Source of the DNA: Streptococcus sp.
Lineage (GTDB): Bacteria; Bacillota; Bacilli; Lactobacillales; Streptococcaceae
Length of the DNA: 20,827 nt
Assembly (NCBI GenBank): GCA_003521145.1
Contig: DOTL01000030.1
Coordinates: forward strand, 1-20,827
Direction: 5' to 3'
Shown: piece by piece, positions 1 through 7,281 of the stretch
Layout of the letters: every line of letters begins with the position of its first letter
Numbering within the stretch: the stretch's first letter is position 1
Translations under genes and position numbers: made by a program
The notes under the pieces: model-generated
The model's input: only the letters and a program-made list of their open reading frames with translations
The model's database searches: none
What the model was told of the DNA's origin: nothing

Positions 1-83
1 TGGCTAAGTTGGCTGAAAAATTCCTTGGAGATAAAGATTATATTCCAACTAAAGACGCTTTGAAAGTTCCAAGCAAAAAATAA
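1..83 (+). CDS. C-terminal end of an upstream gene, probably an amino-acid ABC substrate-binding lipoprotein (partial)
   Basis: The reading frame beginning at base 3 is open from the window edge to a TAA at 81-83 and encodes 26 residues ending KVPSKK. The lysine-rich tail resembles the ends of family-3 amino-acid-binding lipoproteins, and a lipoprotein of that kind (AatB type) sits just upstream of metQ in pneumococcus as I recall it. Too little is present to identify the protein from sequence; the assignment is from context. It is followed directly by a terminator, so it is transcribed separately from metQ. Confidence 0.55.
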   Translation, partial: AKLAEKFLGDKDYIPTKDALKVPSKK

Positions 84-89
84 GAAAGG

Positions 90-115
90 AGCTGGGAATG
101 ATTCTCAGCTTTTTC
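90..115 (+). terminator. Rho-independent terminator of the upstream gene
   Basis: The arms AGCTGGGA (90-97) and TCTCAGCT (103-110) pair with one G-U around a 5-base loop, followed by a T run and an A/T-rich stretch. It begins 7 bases after the TAA of the upstream gene and separates it from the met operon promoter. Confidence 0.8.
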
Positions 116-140
116 ATATAAATTAAAATCTAGGAAATAT

Positions 141-157
141 TATAGTTAAAAACTATA
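141..157 (+). promoter_or_regulatory. MET-box, predicted MtaR/MetR operator upstream of metQ
   Basis: TATAGTTAAAAACTATA is a perfect palindrome with 7-base arms. It fits the streptococcal MET-box pattern TATAGTTtnaaACTATA that I recall from comparative work on the LysR-type methionine regulator (MtaR/MetR). Its centre (149) lies about 66 bases before the predicted transcription start near 215, the usual place for a LysR-type activator. It precedes a methionine transporter operon, as expected for that regulon. Confidence 0.75.
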
Positions 158-179
158 GATAAATACAATTATAAACAAT

Positions 180-208
180 TTGCTACAATTATCATCCTAT
201 GGGATAAT
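180..208 (+). promoter_or_regulatory. Sigma-70-type promoter of the metQ operon
   Basis: A -35 hexamer TTGCTA (180-185, 4/6 to consensus) and a -10 hexamer GATAAT (203-208, 5/6) are separated by exactly 17 bases. The predicted start is near 215, giving a leader of about 29 bases that carries the AGGGGG ribosome-binding site at 232-237. The imperfect -35 fits a promoter that depends on the activator site 23 bases upstream. Confidence 0.65.
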
Positions 209-243
209 AATTTTACACTTAAAAAAATTAAAGGGGGTTCGTT

Positions 244-1146
244 ATGAAACTTAAAAAAATTCTCGGAATTACAGGATTGGCAGTCGCTTCAACAGTAGCT
301 TTGGCTGCTTGTGGTGCTGGTGGTAATAAATCAGCTAAAGATGATAAAACTTTGACAGTTGGTGTAATGACTTTGGATGATACTACTGAGCCATTGTGGG
401 ATAAAGTCAAAGAATTGGCTAAAGACAAGGGTGTTACTATCGAGTTGAAAGAGTTCACAGATTACACCCAACCAAATGAAGCCCTTAAAAACGGTGAAAT
501 TGATGTTAATGCTTTCCAACACATTTATTTCTTGAACAACTGGAACAAAGAAAATAAAGGTGATGTTGTTGCGGCAGCCGACACACTTCTTAGTCCAATC
601 CACCTTTTCTCAGGTACTGAAAACGGAAAAGCTAAGTATAAAGATGTTAAAGAGCTTCCAGAAGGAGCTACAATCTCAGTACCTAACGACGGTACAAACG
701 AAAGCCGTGCTTTGACACTTCTTCAAACAGCTGGTTTGATTAAGTTGGATGTTAAACATGGTGAATTGGCAACTATCAAGAACATTTCTGAGAATCCAAA
801 GAAATTAAACATCAAAGAAATCTCAGCTGAACAAGCTGCCCAAACGCTTTCATCAGTAGATGCAGCGGTTGTTAATAACGCATACGCACAACAACAAAAC
901 GTTGACTATGATACAACTCTCTTCCAAGAAGATCCAAGTCAAGATTTGAAAGATTGGATTAACATTATTGCAGCTAATAAAGATTGGGAAAAATCAAATA
1001 AAGCTGATGCTATCAAGACTTTGATTAAAGCCTACCAAAATGATGAAGTAGCACAAATTATCTATGATGCATCTAACAAGGTTGACATTCCAGCATGGAA
1101 AGGTGCCCCAACACAAGATCAATTGAAAGCTAATTCAAAGAAATAA
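244..1146 (+). CDS. metQ: Methionine-binding lipoprotein MetQ (NlpA family)
   Basis: 300-residue extracellular lipoprotein that captures methionine and delivers it to the MetNI ABC importer. The N-terminus has a charged start, a hydrophobic stretch and a lipobox LAAC with the lipidated Cys at residue 23; a Gly/Lys/Asp-rich linker follows. The mature part has typical NlpA features: TVGVMT near residue 38, FTDYTQPNEAL near 76, the DVNAFQH segment near 88 and the VPNDGTNESRAL ligand-loop region near 145. The length is normal. AGGGGG six bases before the ATG is a good ribosome-binding site. It is the first gene of an operon with metN and metI, probably controlled by MtaR/MetR through the palindrome at 141-157. 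A GC-rich hairpin follows, which may leave metQ more abundant than the downstream genes. The methionine assignment rests on family and operon; a related amino-acid ligand cannot be excluded. Confidence 0.93.
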   Translation: MKLKKILGITGLAVASTVALAACGAGGNKSAKDDKTLTVGVMTLDDTTEPLWDKVKELAKDKGVTIELKEFTDYTQPNEALKNGEIDVNAFQHIYFLNNWNKENKGDVVAAADTLLSPIHLFSGTENGKAKYKDVKELPEGATISVPNDGTNESRALTLLQTAGLIKLDVKHGELATIKNISENPKKLNIKEISAEQAAQTLSSVDAAVVNNAYAQQQNVDYDTTLFQEDPSQDLKDWINIIAANKDWEKSNKADAIKTLIKAYQNDEVAQIIYDASNKVDIPAWKGAPTQDQLKANSKK

Positions 1147-1159
1147 GCTAAGGGCAGAG

Positions 1160-1182
1160 GGCGTGTGAGAGCACGCCATTTT
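1160..1182 (+). terminator. Hairpin after metQ, likely leaky terminator or 3' stabiliser inside the operon
   Basis: GGCGTG (1160-1165) and CACGCC (1172-1177) pair perfectly around a 6-base loop; only ATTTTG follows, a poor T tract. It lies between the metQ stop and the ribosome-binding site of the broken peptidase. A weak terminator here would give more binding protein than ATPase and permease, a common arrangement in ABC operons. The regulatory effect is inference. Confidence 0.55.
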
Positions 1183-1206
1183 GTGGTGTAAGAAGGAGAC
1201 GATTTG

Positions 1207-2579
1207 ATGGCATTTTCGAGTGAAGAAGAGCAGTTACGAAAATTTCGTAACGATGAAATTACTCAGCACTATTTTGAAGTTTTGCGGACTTTGATTTCTA
1301 AAAAATCTATTTTTGCTTAAAATATTGGTCTCTATGATGTGGCTGCTTACCTTGGTGAGATTTTCTCTGGTGTTGGCGCAGAGGTGACAATTGACGAGAC
1401 CTATACAGCACCTTTTGTCTTGGCAAAATTCAAGAGTCCAAATCCAGATGCAAAAACAACTATTTTCTACCAACACTATGATACGGTTCCTGCGGACAAT
1501 GATCAGCCATGGACAGATGAACCTTTCCGTTTGACTGTTCGTAAGGGCTACATGTATGGTCGTGGTGTTGATGACGATAAGGGCACATCACGGCTCGTTT
1601 GACAGCTCTTCGCAAGTATATTCGAGAGCTTAGTGACCTTCCTGTAAATATTACATTTATGATGGAGGGCGCTGAAGAATCTGCTTCAACCGACCTTGGA
1701 AAATATTTAGAAAAATACCGAGATGACCTTCTTCCAGCAAACCTATTGGTTTGGGAGCAGGGAAATCGTAATAGTAAAGGTCAGTTGGAAATCACAGGCG
1801 GTAACAAGGGAATTATTACCTTTGACTTGTCTGTCGAGAGTGCTGATGTTGATATCCACTCTAAATTCGGTGCAGTGATTGAATCGGCTTCATGGTACTT
1901 GCTCAATGTTTTCTCAAGTATGAGAGATGATCGGGGCCGTATCCTTATCGATGACATTTATGAAAAGATAGTCCAACCAAACGAACGAGAGATGGATCTT
2001 ATCGAAACTTATGCCATTGAAAATGCAGATAGTCTTCGTAAGATTTACGGCTTAAAACTACCCATTTTAGAAAGTGACCGCCGTGCTTTCTTAAAAACTT
2101 ACTATTTTGAGCCTGCCCTTTCCATTGAAGGCATTTCAACAGGTTATCATGGGCAAGGGGTTAAGACCATTTTACCTGCTCAAGCTAGAGCTAAGATGGA
2201 GATGCGTTTGGTCCCTGGTTTGACACCTGAGTACGTTTTGGAGTGTATTAAGGCTCACCTCAAAAAAGAAGGATTTGACCGTATCAAGGTAACCTTCACT
2301 CTTGGTGAAGAAAGTTATCGAAGTGATATGTCAGATCCAGCTATTGTCAATGTTATTGAGTTAGCAAAAGGCTTTTATGAAGAAGGTGTTGCTGTGCTTC
2401 CAACAGCAGCAGGTACAGGGCCTATGCATATGATTCATAAGGCTTTGGGTGTTCCTATGGCAGCCTTTGGTATAGGGAATGCTAACAGTCGTGACCATGG
2501 TGGGGATGAAAATGTTAGTCTAGCAGATTACTACACCCACATTGAACTAATTAAGGAGTTAATTGCAAGTTATGAGTAA
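1207..2579 (+). pseudogene. Broken M20-family metallopeptidase gene of the met operon
   Basis: The gene would encode about 457 residues, normal for M20 dipeptidase/deacylase-type zinc hydrolases (PepV/ArgE/DapE superfamily). It starts at ATG 1207 with AGAAGGAG upstream. Visible family signatures are QHYDTVPA (metal-binding His/Asp), GRGVDDDKG (bridging Asp), MEGAEES (catalytic Glu pair) and a late SRDHGGDE His. Two lesions break it. Codon 38 is TAA (1318-1320, after SKKSIFA; probably a former Gln or Lys codon). A base is missing near 1583-1584, where GGGCACATC should read G-H-I; the frame ends at TGA 1600-1602 and the rest, beginning HITARLTAL in the next frame, runs intact to TAA 2577-2579. 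A related gene lies at this place in pneumococcus as I recall it, so it is probably ancestral, supplying methionine from peptides or acyl-methionine (inference). The second half keeps coding quality, which suggests recent loss. Confidence 0.9.
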
Positions 2580-3639
2580 TGTCATTATTGATTTGAAAAA
2601 TATTGATATCACCTTTACGCAGAAACGCCGCACTATTCAAGCGGTTAAGGATGTGTCTATCCAGATTGAAAAAGGTGATATTTACGGAATTATTGGTTAT
2701 TCAGGGGCTGGTAAATCTACCCTTGTGCGTGCAATCAATCTTTTGCAAGTGCCTACTGCTGGTAAAATCACTATCGGTAAAGATGTGACTTTTGCAGATG
2801 GTAAGGTCCAATTGTCGACAAAAGAATTGCGTCAGAAACGTCAAACAATTGGGATGATTTTCCAACACTTTAACCTTATGGCTCAAAAGATGGCTTATGA
2901 AAATGTAGCCTTTGCTCTTCGTCATTCTAAATTAAGCAATGAAGAGAAGGATAAGAAAATTCGTGATCTTTTGGAATTGGTCGGTTTGGCTGATTGTGCG
3001 GAAAAATACCCTGCACAATTGTCAGGTGGTCAAAAACAACGTGTAGCGATTGCGCGTGCCTTGGCTAATGATCCTGAAATCTTGATTTCAGATGAGTCTA
3101 CATCAGCTCTTGACCCTAAAACAACTAAGCAAATTCTTTCACTATTGCAGGATTTGAATAAAAAGCTTGGGTTGACAGTGGTTATGATTACCCACGAAAT
3201 GCAAATTGTTAAAGACATTTGTAACCGTGTGGCTGTTATGCAAAATGGCCAACTTTTGGAAGAGGGTAGTGTTCTTGATATCTTCTCAAATCCTCAAGAA
3301 GATTTGACACAAGAATTTATTGAAACTGCTGCAGGGATTGAAGATGCTTTGGCTAAGATTAATGCTCAACCTTTGGTGAAAAACTTACCAAGCTCAGCCC
3401 TTCTCGTTCAACTTAAATATGCTGGTTCTTCAACATATGAGCCACTCTTGACTGAAATTTTCAAAGATTACGGGGTTTCAAGTAACATTCTTTATGGTAA
3501 TGTTGAGATTCTAGGTGATACTCCTGTTGGTGAATTGGTTGTTGTCTTGGATGGTGAGGCAGATAAGGTTCTTGCTGCTCAAAAAGCGATTGAAAATGCA
3601 GGTGTCAGCTTGCAAGTACTTAAGAAAGGAGCCCAATAA
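2572..3639 (+). CDS. metN: Methionine import ATP-binding protein MetN
   Basis: 355-residue ATPase of the methionine ABC importer, on the cytoplasmic side of MetI. In order it shows Walker A GYSGAGKST (near residue 45), Q-loop FQHFNLM, ABC signature LSGGQKQR, Walker B ILISDEST followed by SALDP, and switch His in THEM. A C-terminal extension of about 100 residues (LVQLKYAG ... LVVVLDG) matches the NIL domain, which in MetN binds methionine and inhibits transport when the cell has enough. I chose ATG 2572, with AAGGAG 13 bases before it; an upstream in-frame TTG at 2563 is only 4 bases from that site. The start overlaps the stop of the broken peptidase (ATGAGTAA), so this gene was probably translationally coupled to a reading frame that now stops early. 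The stop overlaps metI by one base. Confidence 0.94.
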   Translation: MSNVIIDLKNIDITFTQKRRTIQAVKDVSIQIEKGDIYGIIGYSGAGKSTLVRAINLLQVPTAGKITIGKDVTFADGKVQLSTKELRQKRQTIGMIFQHFNLMAQKMAYENVAFALRHSKLSNEEKDKKIRDLLELVGLADCAEKYPAQLSGGQKQRVAIARALANDPEILISDESTSALDPKTTKQILSLLQDLNKKLGLTVVMITHEMQIVKDICNRVAVMQNGQLLEEGSVLDIFSNPQEDLTQEFIETAAGIEDALAKINAQPLVKNLPSSALLVQLKYAGSSTYEPLLTEIFKDYGVSSNILYGNVEILGDTPVGELVVVLDGEADKVLAAQKAIENAGVSLQVLKKGAQ

Positions 3640-4331
3640 TGGCAGATTGGATTCAACAAAACTTTCCAGATATTTATCGTATCGGTATGCAAGGGGTTAA
3701 TTCTTGGCCAGACGCTATCTATGCGACCCTCTACATGACGGTCATTTCCTTTATCATTGGGGGACTTCTTGGCCTTGTTATGGGGCTCTTCTTGGTATTG
3801 ACAGGTCCTCGTGGAGTCATTGAAAATAAATTTGTTTTCCAAATCTTGGATAAAATCACTTCAATCTTCCGTGCCATTCCTTTCATCATCCTCTTGGCGA
3901 TTCTGAAAGGCTTCACTTACTTTATCGTAGGGACTAACCTTGGTATGACAGCAGCCTTGGTTCCATTGTCAGCTGCGACTTTCCCATTCTTTGCACGTCA
4001 AGTACAGGTAGTACTTGCAGATCTTGACCGTGGCGTTATTGAAGCAGTACAAGCTAGTGGTGCGACACTTTGGGATACGATTAAGGTTTACCTTGGTGAA
4101 GGTCTACCTGAGTTGGTTCGTGTATCAACCGTAACTCTGATTTCCCTAGTCGGTGAAACTGCAATGGCTGGTGCTATCGGTGCAGGTGGTCTTGGTTACA
4201 TCGCCATCTACTATGGATATAACCGTTCAAGTACATCAGTTACTATTTTGGCAACTTTCTTGATTTTGATTTTGATTTTCCTTATCCAATTCTTGGGTGA
4301 TTTCTTGACCCGTAAATTGAGTCATAAATAG
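3639..4331 (+). CDS. metI: Methionine ABC transporter permease MetI
   Basis: 230-residue integral membrane subunit of the MetNIQ importer (called MetP in Bacillus). About five hydrophobic segments are visible, starting with the ATLYMTVISFIIGGLLGLVMG region near residue 30. The permease coupling loop for the ATPase appears around residues 130-160 (EAVQASGATLWDTIKVYLGEGLPELVR: the EAA motif with its conserved Gly). The length is typical. The ATG overlaps the metN TAA by one base, and AAGAAAGGAG lies just upstream, so the two are tightly coupled. It is the last gene before a clear terminator. Confidence 0.94.
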   Translation: MADWIQQNFPDIYRIGMQGVNSWPDAIYATLYMTVISFIIGGLLGLVMGLFLVLTGPRGVIENKFVFQILDKITSIFRAIPFIILLAILKGFTYFIVGTNLGMTAALVPLSAATFPFFARQVQVVLADLDRGVIEAVQASGATLWDTIKVYLGEGLPELVRVSTVTLISLVGETAMAGAIGAGGLGYIAIYYGYNRSSTSVTILATFLILILIFLIQFLGDFLTRKLSHK

Positions 4332-4339
4332 GATTTGAG

Positions 4340-4362
4340 AGCCTGTTTGCTACAGGCTTTTC
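4340..4362 (+). terminator. Rho-independent terminator of the met operon
   Basis: AGCCTG (4340-4345) pairs with CAGGCT (4353-4358) around a 7-base loop and runs into TTTTC. Flanking GAG and CTC bases may extend the stem. It begins 9 bases after the metI stop. Confidence 0.85.
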
Positions 4363-4369
4363 TCATGCC

Positions 4370-4398
4370 TTGACGATTTCAGATATTTATCATAGTAT
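4370..4398 (+). promoter_or_regulatory. Promoter of sstT
   Basis: TTGACG (4370-4375, 5/6) and TAGTAT (4393-4398, 4/6) are separated by 17 bases. The predicted transcription start is near 4405, giving a leader of about 48 bases that holds the palindrome at 4414-4437 and the AAGGAG site. Confidence 0.6.
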
Positions 4399-4413
4399 GG
4401 AAGCTATCGAATG

Positions 4414-4437
4414 TTTTATGGTTGGCTAACCATAAAA
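4414..4437 (+). repeat. Perfect inverted repeat in the sstT leader, possible operator or RNA hairpin
   Basis: TTTTATGGTT (4414-4423) and AACCATAAAA (4428-4437) are perfect 10-base arms around GGCT. The repeat starts about 10 bases after the predicted transcription start and its last base is the first A of the AAGGAG ribosome-binding site (4437-4442). It could be a repressor operator or an RNA hairpin controlling ribosome access; no T tract follows, so it is not a terminator. I do not recognise it as a site for a named regulator. Confidence 0.6.
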
Positions 4438-4452
4438 AGGAGTTAATGAGTT

Positions 4453-5661
4453 ATGAAACGTTTTATTTCAACTTGGAATAGGACCAGTCTAATCAAGCGA
4501 ATTGCCATTGGTGTGGTAATTGGTGCTGTACTTGGTTTGCTTGTTCCTAAGTTTACGGTTATTGGTCTCTTAGGAGACATGTTTGTTGGTGGCTTGAAGT
4601 CAATTGCTCCACTTTTGGTCTTTGCCTTAGTTGCCAATGCCCTTTCCCAAACGCGAGAAGGTCAACAAAGCAATATGAAAACAGTTATTGTTCTTTATCT
4701 TTTTGGGACCTTTGCGGCTGCTTTGACGGCTGTTATTTCTCACTATATTTTTCCAATTTCTCTGAAGTTAGGAGCAGCGGCGGCGACTAAAACGACGGCA
4801 CCTCAAGGTGTGGGAGAAGTCTTTAAAGATTTATTGCTTAAGATGGTAGATAACCCTGTCAATGCCCTGGCTCAAGCCAATTATATTGGTGTTTTGGTAT
4901 GGGCAGTTGTCTTTGGTTTCGCCATGCGAACAGCTAGCAATCACACGAAAGATTTGCTTAATACCTTGGCAGAAGTGACTTCGCAAATCGTTCGTTGGAT
5001 TATCAACTTGGCCCCATTTGGTATCCTTGGTCTTGTCTTTAATACTATTTCTGAGAATGGTGTTGGTGTTTTGGCAGATTATGGGGTCCTAATCCTTGTT
5101 TTAGTGGGAACAATGGCCTTTGTTGCCTTGGTTGTTAATCCAATCATTGCTTTCGTGATGATGGGCAAAAATCCTTTCCCACTGGTTTTCCGTTGTTTGA
5201 AAGACTCAGGGATTACAGCCTTCTTTACTCGCTCGTCGGCAGCCAATATTCCAGTTAACCTTCAACTTTGTAAGGATCTTGGTTTGAATCCTGATACCTA
5301 TTCGGTTTCTATTCCTTTGGGGTCAACTATTAATATGGCTGGAGCAGCCGTGACAATCAACGTCTTAACGCTTGCTGCAGTAACGACTTTGGGAATTCAG
5401 GTCGATTTTGCGACAGCACTCATTCTTAGTGTGGTTTCAGCTATTTCTGCTTGTGGTGCCTCAGGTATTGCTGGAGGATCCCTCCTGTTAGTGCCGGTAG
5501 CATGTAGCCTCTTTGGTATCTCAAATGATTTGGCCATGCAAGTTGTTGGTGTCGGCTTTATCGTAGGTGTCATCCAAGACTCTTGTGAAACAGCCCTTAA
5601 CTCTTCCACAGACGTGCTCCTTACAGCAGTAGCAGAAAAGAGCCGTTGGAAGAAAGTATAG
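4453..5661 (+). CDS. sstT: Serine/threonine:Na+ symporter SstT
   Basis: 402-residue membrane transporter of the dicarboxylate/amino acid:cation symporter family, taking up serine and threonine with Na+. The recognisable segments are the N-terminal SLIKRIAIGVVIGAVLGLLVP, the serine-rich re-entrant motif ITAFFTRSSAANIPVN near residue 255 and the Na+/substrate segment STINMAGAAVTINVLTLAAV near 290; these closely match the SstT subfamily rather than glutamate carriers. The C-terminal half is GLSILY-free and carries the second re-entrant loop around SACGASGIAGGSLLLVP. The length is normal for SstT. ATG 4453 was chosen because AAGGAG lies 10 bases before it; an earlier ATG at 4446 is in a frame that stops quickly. 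The gene is a single transcription unit with its own promoter and terminator. Confidence 0.93.
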   Translation: MKRFISTWNRTSLIKRIAIGVVIGAVLGLLVPKFTVIGLLGDMFVGGLKSIAPLLVFALVANALSQTREGQQSNMKTVIVLYLFGTFAAALTAVISHYIFPISLKLGAAAATKTTAPQGVGEVFKDLLLKMVDNPVNALAQANYIGVLVWAVVFGFAMRTASNHTKDLLNTLAEVTSQIVRWIINLAPFGILGLVFNTISENGVGVLADYGVLILVLVGTMAFVALVVNPIIAFVMMGKNPFPLVFRCLKDSGITAFFTRSSAANIPVNLQLCKDLGLNPDTYSVSIPLGSTINMAGAAVTINVLTLAAVTTLGIQVDFATALILSVVSAISACGASGIAGGSLLLVPVACSLFGISNDLAMQVVGVGFIVGVIQDSCETALNSSTDVLLTAVAEKSRWKKV

Positions 5662-5671
5662 ATAATTGTAT

Positions 5672-5698
5672 AAGGTCGGCCTATTTGGCTGGCTTTTT
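5672..5698 (+). terminator. Rho-independent terminator of sstT
   Basis: AAGGTCGGCC (5672-5681) pairs with GGCTGGCTTT (5687-5696) with three G-U pairs around TATTT, and the T run continues to 5698. It lies 10 bases after the stop. Confidence 0.85.
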
Positions 5699-5751
5699 GA
5701 TTTTAGAGAAAAAATAGCCAAAGACTATAGCTAGCTCAAGAATCTATCATC

Positions 5752-5780
5752 TTTAAAAAGCCCATAAAATATGGTAAAAT
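5752..5780 (+). promoter_or_regulatory. Promoter of the SAM-hydrolase/ECF operon
   Basis: TTTAAA (5752-5757, 4/6) and TAAAAT (5775-5780, 5/6) are 17 bases apart, and the -10 carries the extended TGG element at 5772-5774. The predicted start is near 5787, about 25 bases before the ATG. The intact promoter feeds the ECF genes through the broken first gene. Confidence 0.65.
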
Positions 5781-5811
5781 AAACCATTCAAAGAGAAAGG
5801 GTGAAACATTT

Positions 5812-6661
5812 ATGACTAATAATTTATTAGTGCTTCAATCAGACTTTGGTTTGGTTGACGGTGCTGTTTCGGCCATGATTGGTGTGGCCCTTCAAGAAGA
5901 ACCAAGTTTGGGAGTTCATCACCTTACACATGATATTACTCCCTATAATACTTTTGAGGCTTCCTATCGTCTGTTTCAGACTGTCGAGTACTGGCCAAAG
6001 GGAACAAACCTTTGTTTCGGTAGTTGATCCGGGTGTAGGCTCATCACGTAAAAGTGTGGTTGCCTTAACAAAGACGGGGCAATATATCGTCACACTTGAT
6101 AACGGAACACTTTCTTATATCAAGAAGGATGTCGGTATCGTTGCTGTCCGTGAAATTTCAGAAGTTGAGAATCGTCGTAGTAATACGGAGCTGTCTTATA
6201 CCTTCCATGGTCGTGATGTTTATGCCTATACAGGTGCAAAATTAGCTTCTGGTGACATCAGTTTTGAAGAAGTAGGTCCTAAGTTATCTGTGGACAAAAT
6301 TCTAGAGCTTCCAGTGGTTGAAACCATCATAGAGGATAATTTGGTTCGTGGTGCAATTGACATTTTGGAAGTCCGTTTCGGCTCTCTTTGGACCTCTATC
6401 ACACGTGATGACTTTTATGCGTTAGAACCAAACTTTGGTGATCGATTCGAGGTGACCATCTTTAACAATGATATGTTGGTCTACCAAAACCAAGTTACCT
6501 ATGGGAAATCTTTTGCGGATGTTCGTATCGGTCAGCCAATTATTTATATCAATTCCCTCTATCGTGTCGGTCTAGCCATAAACCAGGGGTCTTTTGCCAA
6601 GGCCTATAATGTTGGTGTAGGGTCTAACTGGCACATTGAAATTAAACGTTTAGGAGATTAA
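5812..6661 (+). pseudogene. SAM hydroxide adenosyltransferase (DUF62 family) gene with one frameshift
   Basis: Without the lesion this would be a normal 282-residue member of the family that hydrolyses S-adenosylmethionine to adenosine and methionine (relatives include fluorinase and chlorinase). Family marks are QSDFGLVDG near residue 10, SVVDPGVGSSR, DNGTL and TFHGRDVYAYTG. The catalytic Asp-Arg-His set known in archaeal homologues can be placed: Asp and Arg seven apart in DPGVGSSR, His in FHGRD. The first frame ends at TGA 6025-6027 after 71 codons. Reading resumes one base over, and the join lies at ACAAACC (6004-6010), where removing one A restores G-T-T-F-V-S-V-V. So a single A was added to a short A run. 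All catalytic residues lie after the break and would be lost. The ATG has AAAGGGTG upstream. It is the first gene of the ECF operon, 9 bases before ecfS. Confidence 0.88.
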
Positions 6662-6670
6662 AGTGAGATT

Positions 6671-7216
6671 ATGAAAAATAATTCAATTCGTACAGTAGTT
6701 GCGACAGGTATTGGTGCAGCACTCTTTATTATCATTGGTATGTTTGTTAATATTCCTATTTTTGGGAATACCAGCATCCAACTTCAGTATGCTGTTCAAG
6801 CTCTATTCTCAGTGATTTTTGGGCCTATTACAGGTTTCTTTTTGGGCTTCATTGGGCATGCGCTTAAAGATGGTATTCAATACGGAAATATCTCATGGGC
6901 TTGGGTACTTGCAAGTGCTATTACAGGTCTTGTAATTGGTCTCTTCAGCAAAAAGTATGATGTGACAACTGGCAAGTTTTCTTTGATGAGTATGATTTGG
7001 TTTAACCTAGCACAAGCATTGGCCCTCCTTGTTGCCTATGGTATCGTTACCCCTATTGGTGATAGACTCCAATTTGCACAAGCCTGGTCATACCTTTATG
7101 CACAAAGTTTTGTAGCTGGCGTAGCTAACTTTATTACAATTGCAATCGGAGGAACCCTCCTTCTGGCAATCTATGCTAGCTCACGTACACAATCTGGTAG
7201 TCTTACCAAAGACTAG
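6671..7216 (+). CDS. ECF transporter substrate-binding (S) component, UPF0397 family
   Basis: 181-residue membrane protein with five to six hydrophobic segments and the N-terminal IRTVVATGIGAALFIIIG region typical of ECF S-components, where an Ala-rich face contacts EcfT. The segments GPITGFFLGFIGHALKDG and WAWVLASAITGLVIG fit the UPF0397 family, whose ligand is, to my knowledge, not firmly established. It should bind a vitamin-like or nucleoside-like small molecule and work with the fused ATPase and EcfT encoded next. The preceding gene is a SAM hydrolase relic; this pairing suggests a ligand connected with SAM, methionine or adenosine chemistry (inference only). The start has AGGAG 14 bases upstream plus a closer AAGTGAG. 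Confidence 0.85.
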   Translation: MKNNSIRTVVATGIGAALFIIIGMFVNIPIFGNTSIQLQYAVQALFSVIFGPITGFFLGFIGHALKDGIQYGNISWAWVLASAITGLVIGLFSKKYDVTTGKFSLMSMIWFNLAQALALLVAYGIVTPIGDRLQFAQAWSYLYAQSFVAGVANFITIAIGGTLLLAIYASSRTQSGSLTKD

Positions 7217-7281
7217 CATGAATCATAGGAGAGTGGGACTGTCAGTTTGCTTTGATATCTCCTCTCTTTGTTAGTAGAAAC

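Noticed and set aside
1575..1602. Programmed frameshift rather than pseudogene at the M20 break
   Set aside because: There is no X XXY YYZ slippery heptamer at GGGCAC, and a separate in-frame TAA at 1318 already ends the protein.
5720..5757. Second MET-box before the SAM-hydrolase operon
   Set aside because: TATAGCTAGCTC is only a local palindrome around AGCTAGCT and lacks the TATAGTT/AACTATA arms.
6000..6027. Programmed +1 frameshift in the SAM hydrolase
   Set aside because: No known +1 slip site or stimulatory structure is seen; removing one A simply restores the family sequence.
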